Of a stretch of 6,923 nucleotides of DNA, positions 5,791-6,923 are shown piece by piece. Location of the stretch: positions 1-6,923 of the forward strand of contig MGWJ01000153.1 in NCBI GenBank assembly GCA_001800945.1, given 5' to 3'. Position 1 is the stretch's first letter. Each line of letters begins with the position of its first letter. The notes below the pieces were generated by a model. It was not told the DNA's origin and did no database searches. It worked only from the letters and a program-made list of their open reading frames with translations. This DNA comes from Flavobacteria bacterium RIFCSPLOWO2_12_FULL_31_7. GTDB taxonomy: Bacteria > Bacteroidota > Bacteroidia > Flavobacteriales > Flavobacteriaceae. The position numbers and the translations under genes were made by a program.

Positions 5791-6702
5791 TTATTTTTTT
5801 AAACTTTCTTTCCAATCACTAATTTCAATACCAAAAACTTGCTTTATTTTGCTTTTATCCAAAACACTATAAGCTGGTCTTTTAGCTGGTGTTGGATAAG
5901 CTGATGTTGGAATAGGTTGTAAATTTATAGAAACGTTATTCACTCTGAATATTTCTGCGGCAAAATCATACCAAGAACATTGTCCTTCGTTACTGAAGTT
6001 GTAGATTCCGAAGACTTCGACTCCGCTCAGTCTGACAGATTTAGCATGATAAGAAGTTATAATTTTTAATAATGCTTCCGCTAAATCTACAGCATTTGTT
6101 GGTGTGCCAATTTGGTCTGAAACTACTGATAAACTGTCTCTTTCAGTAGCTAATCGCAACATGGTTTTCATGAAATTATTAGCATATTGAGAATATACCC
6201 AAGAAGTTCTAATAATAAAATGCTTTGCCCAAGTGCTTTCAATGGCTTGTTCGCCTTGTAATTTGGTTAAACCGTAAATTCCAGCCGGAAAAGGCACATC
6301 GGTTTCGGTTAATCCTTTTTCACTTTTTAGTGGTAATCGTAATTCTCTATCGTAATATGCTGTTCCATCAACATATTTCGCATCGAAAACAAAATCGGTA
6401 GAAACATGTAATAAAATGGTGTCATGAATTTTACAAACCTCAGCTATATTTTGCGCACCGGTAACATTAATGGCAAAAGCTTTTTCTGGTTCTGATTCTG
6501 CTTTGTCAACGGCTGTATATGCGGCTGCATTGATGCAAAATTGTGGTTTGTATTTATTGAAAACGGTTTCACAATTGCTTTTATCTGTAATATTCAATTC
6601 TGAAGAAGTACAAAACACAAAATCGATTGAAGGATACTTTCCTACAATCGACTGAATCGCTTGACCTAATTGTCCGTTAGCTCCCGTTACTAAAACTACC
6701 AT
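5791..6702 (-). CDS. rfbD: dTDP-4-dehydrorhamnose reductase (RfbD/RmlD)
   Basis: This enzyme reduces dTDP-4-keto-L-rhamnose to dTDP-L-rhamnose, the last step of rhamnose donor synthesis in the cytoplasm. The 303-residue product shows VLVTGANGQLG (3-13) for NAD(P)H binding, AAAYTAVDKAE (59-69), HVSTDFVFD (99-107), the catalytic YGLTK (Tyr143, Lys147), RTSWVYS (165-171), SDQIGTPTNA (195-204), GIYNFSNEG (232-240) and the C-terminal KRPAYSVLD (274-282). The ATG at 6702 is chosen because MVVLVTG is the family N-terminus. An in-frame ATG at 6780 would add 26 residues lying over rfbC and is not credible. It overlaps the rfbC stop by seven bases. Two segments look longer than usual: about residues 109-129, between STDFVFD and the YGLTK region, and residues 222-231, which are encoded by a short palindromic repeat. 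The active-site motifs are intact, so it is probably functional. Confidence 0.95.
   Translation of the reverse strand: MVVLVTGANGQLGQAIQSIVGKYPSIDFVFCTSSELNITDKSNCETVFNKYKPQFCINAAAYTAVDKAESEPEKAFAINVTGAQNIAEVCKIHDTILLHVSTDFVFDAKYVDGTAYYDRELRLPLKSEKGLTETDVPFPAGIYGLTKLQGEQAIESTWAKHFIIRTSWVYSQYANNFMKTMLRLATERDSLSVVSDQIGTPTNAVDLAEALLKIITSYHAKSVRLSGVEVFGIYNFSNEGQCSWYDFAAEIFRVNNVSINLQPIPTSAYPTPAKRPAYSVLDKSKIKQVFGIEISDWKESLKK
6011..6037. repeat. Short palindromic repeat element inserted in frame in rfbD
   Basis: The minus strand reads TGTCAGACTGAGCGGAGTCG followed by AAGTCTT. AGACT (minus strand) can pair with AGTCT around a GAGCGGAGTCGA centre. This fits a dispersed bacterial repeat I know in the form CACCCTGAGCGAAGTCGAAG plus GGTG, where the core GAGCG(A/G)AGTCGA is kept and the flanking stem covaries. 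Here the stem is GACT/AGTC rather than CCCT/AGGG, as expected for a compensated variant. It encodes residues 222-231 (SVRLSGVEVF) of RfbD without breaking the frame. No other copy is in this window. Confidence 0.7.
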
Positions 6703-6923
6703 GCTTTTTTCGCGTTTTCTAAAGTGGGTAAAATCGTATCTTTTTCTGAAATGATCAGTTTTTCGGTTGGAAAATTCCAATCGATATTTACAGTTTCATC
6801 GTTATAAATTAAACCACCTTCACTTTCTTTATTATAAAAATTATCACATTTATAGAAAAAAGTAGCGGTTTCACTCAATACTAAAAAACCATGAGCAAAT
6901 CCACGTGGAATAAAAAACTGGGT
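6696..6923 (-). CDS. rfbC: dTDP-4-dehydrorhamnose 3,5-epimerase (RfbC/RmlC), 5' part beyond the right edge
   Basis: The frame enters from the right edge and ends in TAG at 6696, giving the last 75 residues of a protein normally about 180-190 long. It starts TQFFIPRGFAHGFLVLSE, the cupin-fold signature of RmlC, then ATFFYKCDNFYN, whose YKCD block carries the conserved Tyr. The tail has IYNDETVNIDW and ISEKDTILPTL, matching the family's W/YNDP, I-x-W and S-x-KD-x-x-P-x-L blocks. RmlC converts dTDP-4-keto-6-deoxy-D-glucose to dTDP-4-keto-L-rhamnose, the substrate of the next gene, rfbD, which it overlaps by seven bases. A TTG in frame at 6878 is an internal Leu codon, not a start. The N-terminal half with the catalytic His lies outside the window. 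Confidence 0.93.
   Translation of the reverse strand, partial: TQFFIPRGFAHGFLVLSETATFFYKCDNFYNKESEGGLIYNDETVNIDWNFPTEKLIISEKDTILPTLENAKKAW

Noticed and set aside
5687..5872. Plus-strand open frame of 61 residues, and a similar one at 6470-6655
   Set aside because: Both are antisense to well-supported SDR genes and show no family signature.
6703..6780. ATG at 6780 extending RfbD by 26 residues
   Set aside because: The extra residues are basic and aromatic, unlike any RfbD N-terminus, and are the out-of-frame reading of rfbC; the family start MVVLVTG lies at 6702.
6696..6878. A 60-residue independent gene starting at the TTG at 6878
   Set aside because: The frame continues upstream to the window edge with the RfbC motif FIPRGFAHGFLVLSE, so the TTG is an internal Leu codon of rfbC.

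Overview
The window looks like part of a surface-polysaccharide (O-antigen, capsule or exopolysaccharide) locus from a member of the Bacteroidota, most likely the Flavobacteriia. The DNA is very AT-rich, with A-rich leaders instead of Shine-Dalgarno sites and mostly TAA stops. There is a lipoprotein signal ending in L-F-S-C, and one match to the Bacteroidota -7 box TAnnTTTG. I cannot name the species.

Every gene lies on the minus strand, so the biological order runs from the right edge to the left. It starts with the 3' part of rfbC (cut by the window edge) and rfbD, the last two steps of dTDP-L-rhamnose synthesis. Next come a first sugar-nucleotide epimerase/dehydratase of the extended SDR family, a multi-spanning membrane protein that looks like a GT-C glycosyltransferase with a C-terminal extracytoplasmic domain, and a second SDR epimerase. 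An FkbM-type methyltransferase and a family 2 glycosyltransferase of the dolichol-phosphate-mannose-synthase type follow. These seven genes are packed with junctions of -7, +3, +1, 0, +1 and -1 nt (stop to next start), so they are almost certainly one translationally coupled operon. After a 64-nt gap holding a candidate promoter, a lipoprotein gene begins and runs off the left edge.

Read together, rfbC and rfbD supply dTDP-L-rhamnose. The two SDR enzymes, the prenyl-phosphate-type glycosyltransferase and the GT-C-like membrane protein look like a separate module. That module may make an unusual sugar, load it onto a polyprenyl phosphate on the cytoplasmic face and transfer it outside. The FkbM enzyme may O-methylate the sugar or glycan. 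The identity of the sugar is not visible from sequence.

The most notable points are a short palindromic repeat of a widespread bacterial family sitting in frame inside rfbD, an SDR whose catalytic Tyr position is Phe, a glycosyltransferase whose DxD motif reads M-A-D, and the two-epimerase/lipid-carrier module itself. I found no tRNA, rRNA, CRISPR array or insertion sequence. No stretch longer than 300 bases lacks a gene.
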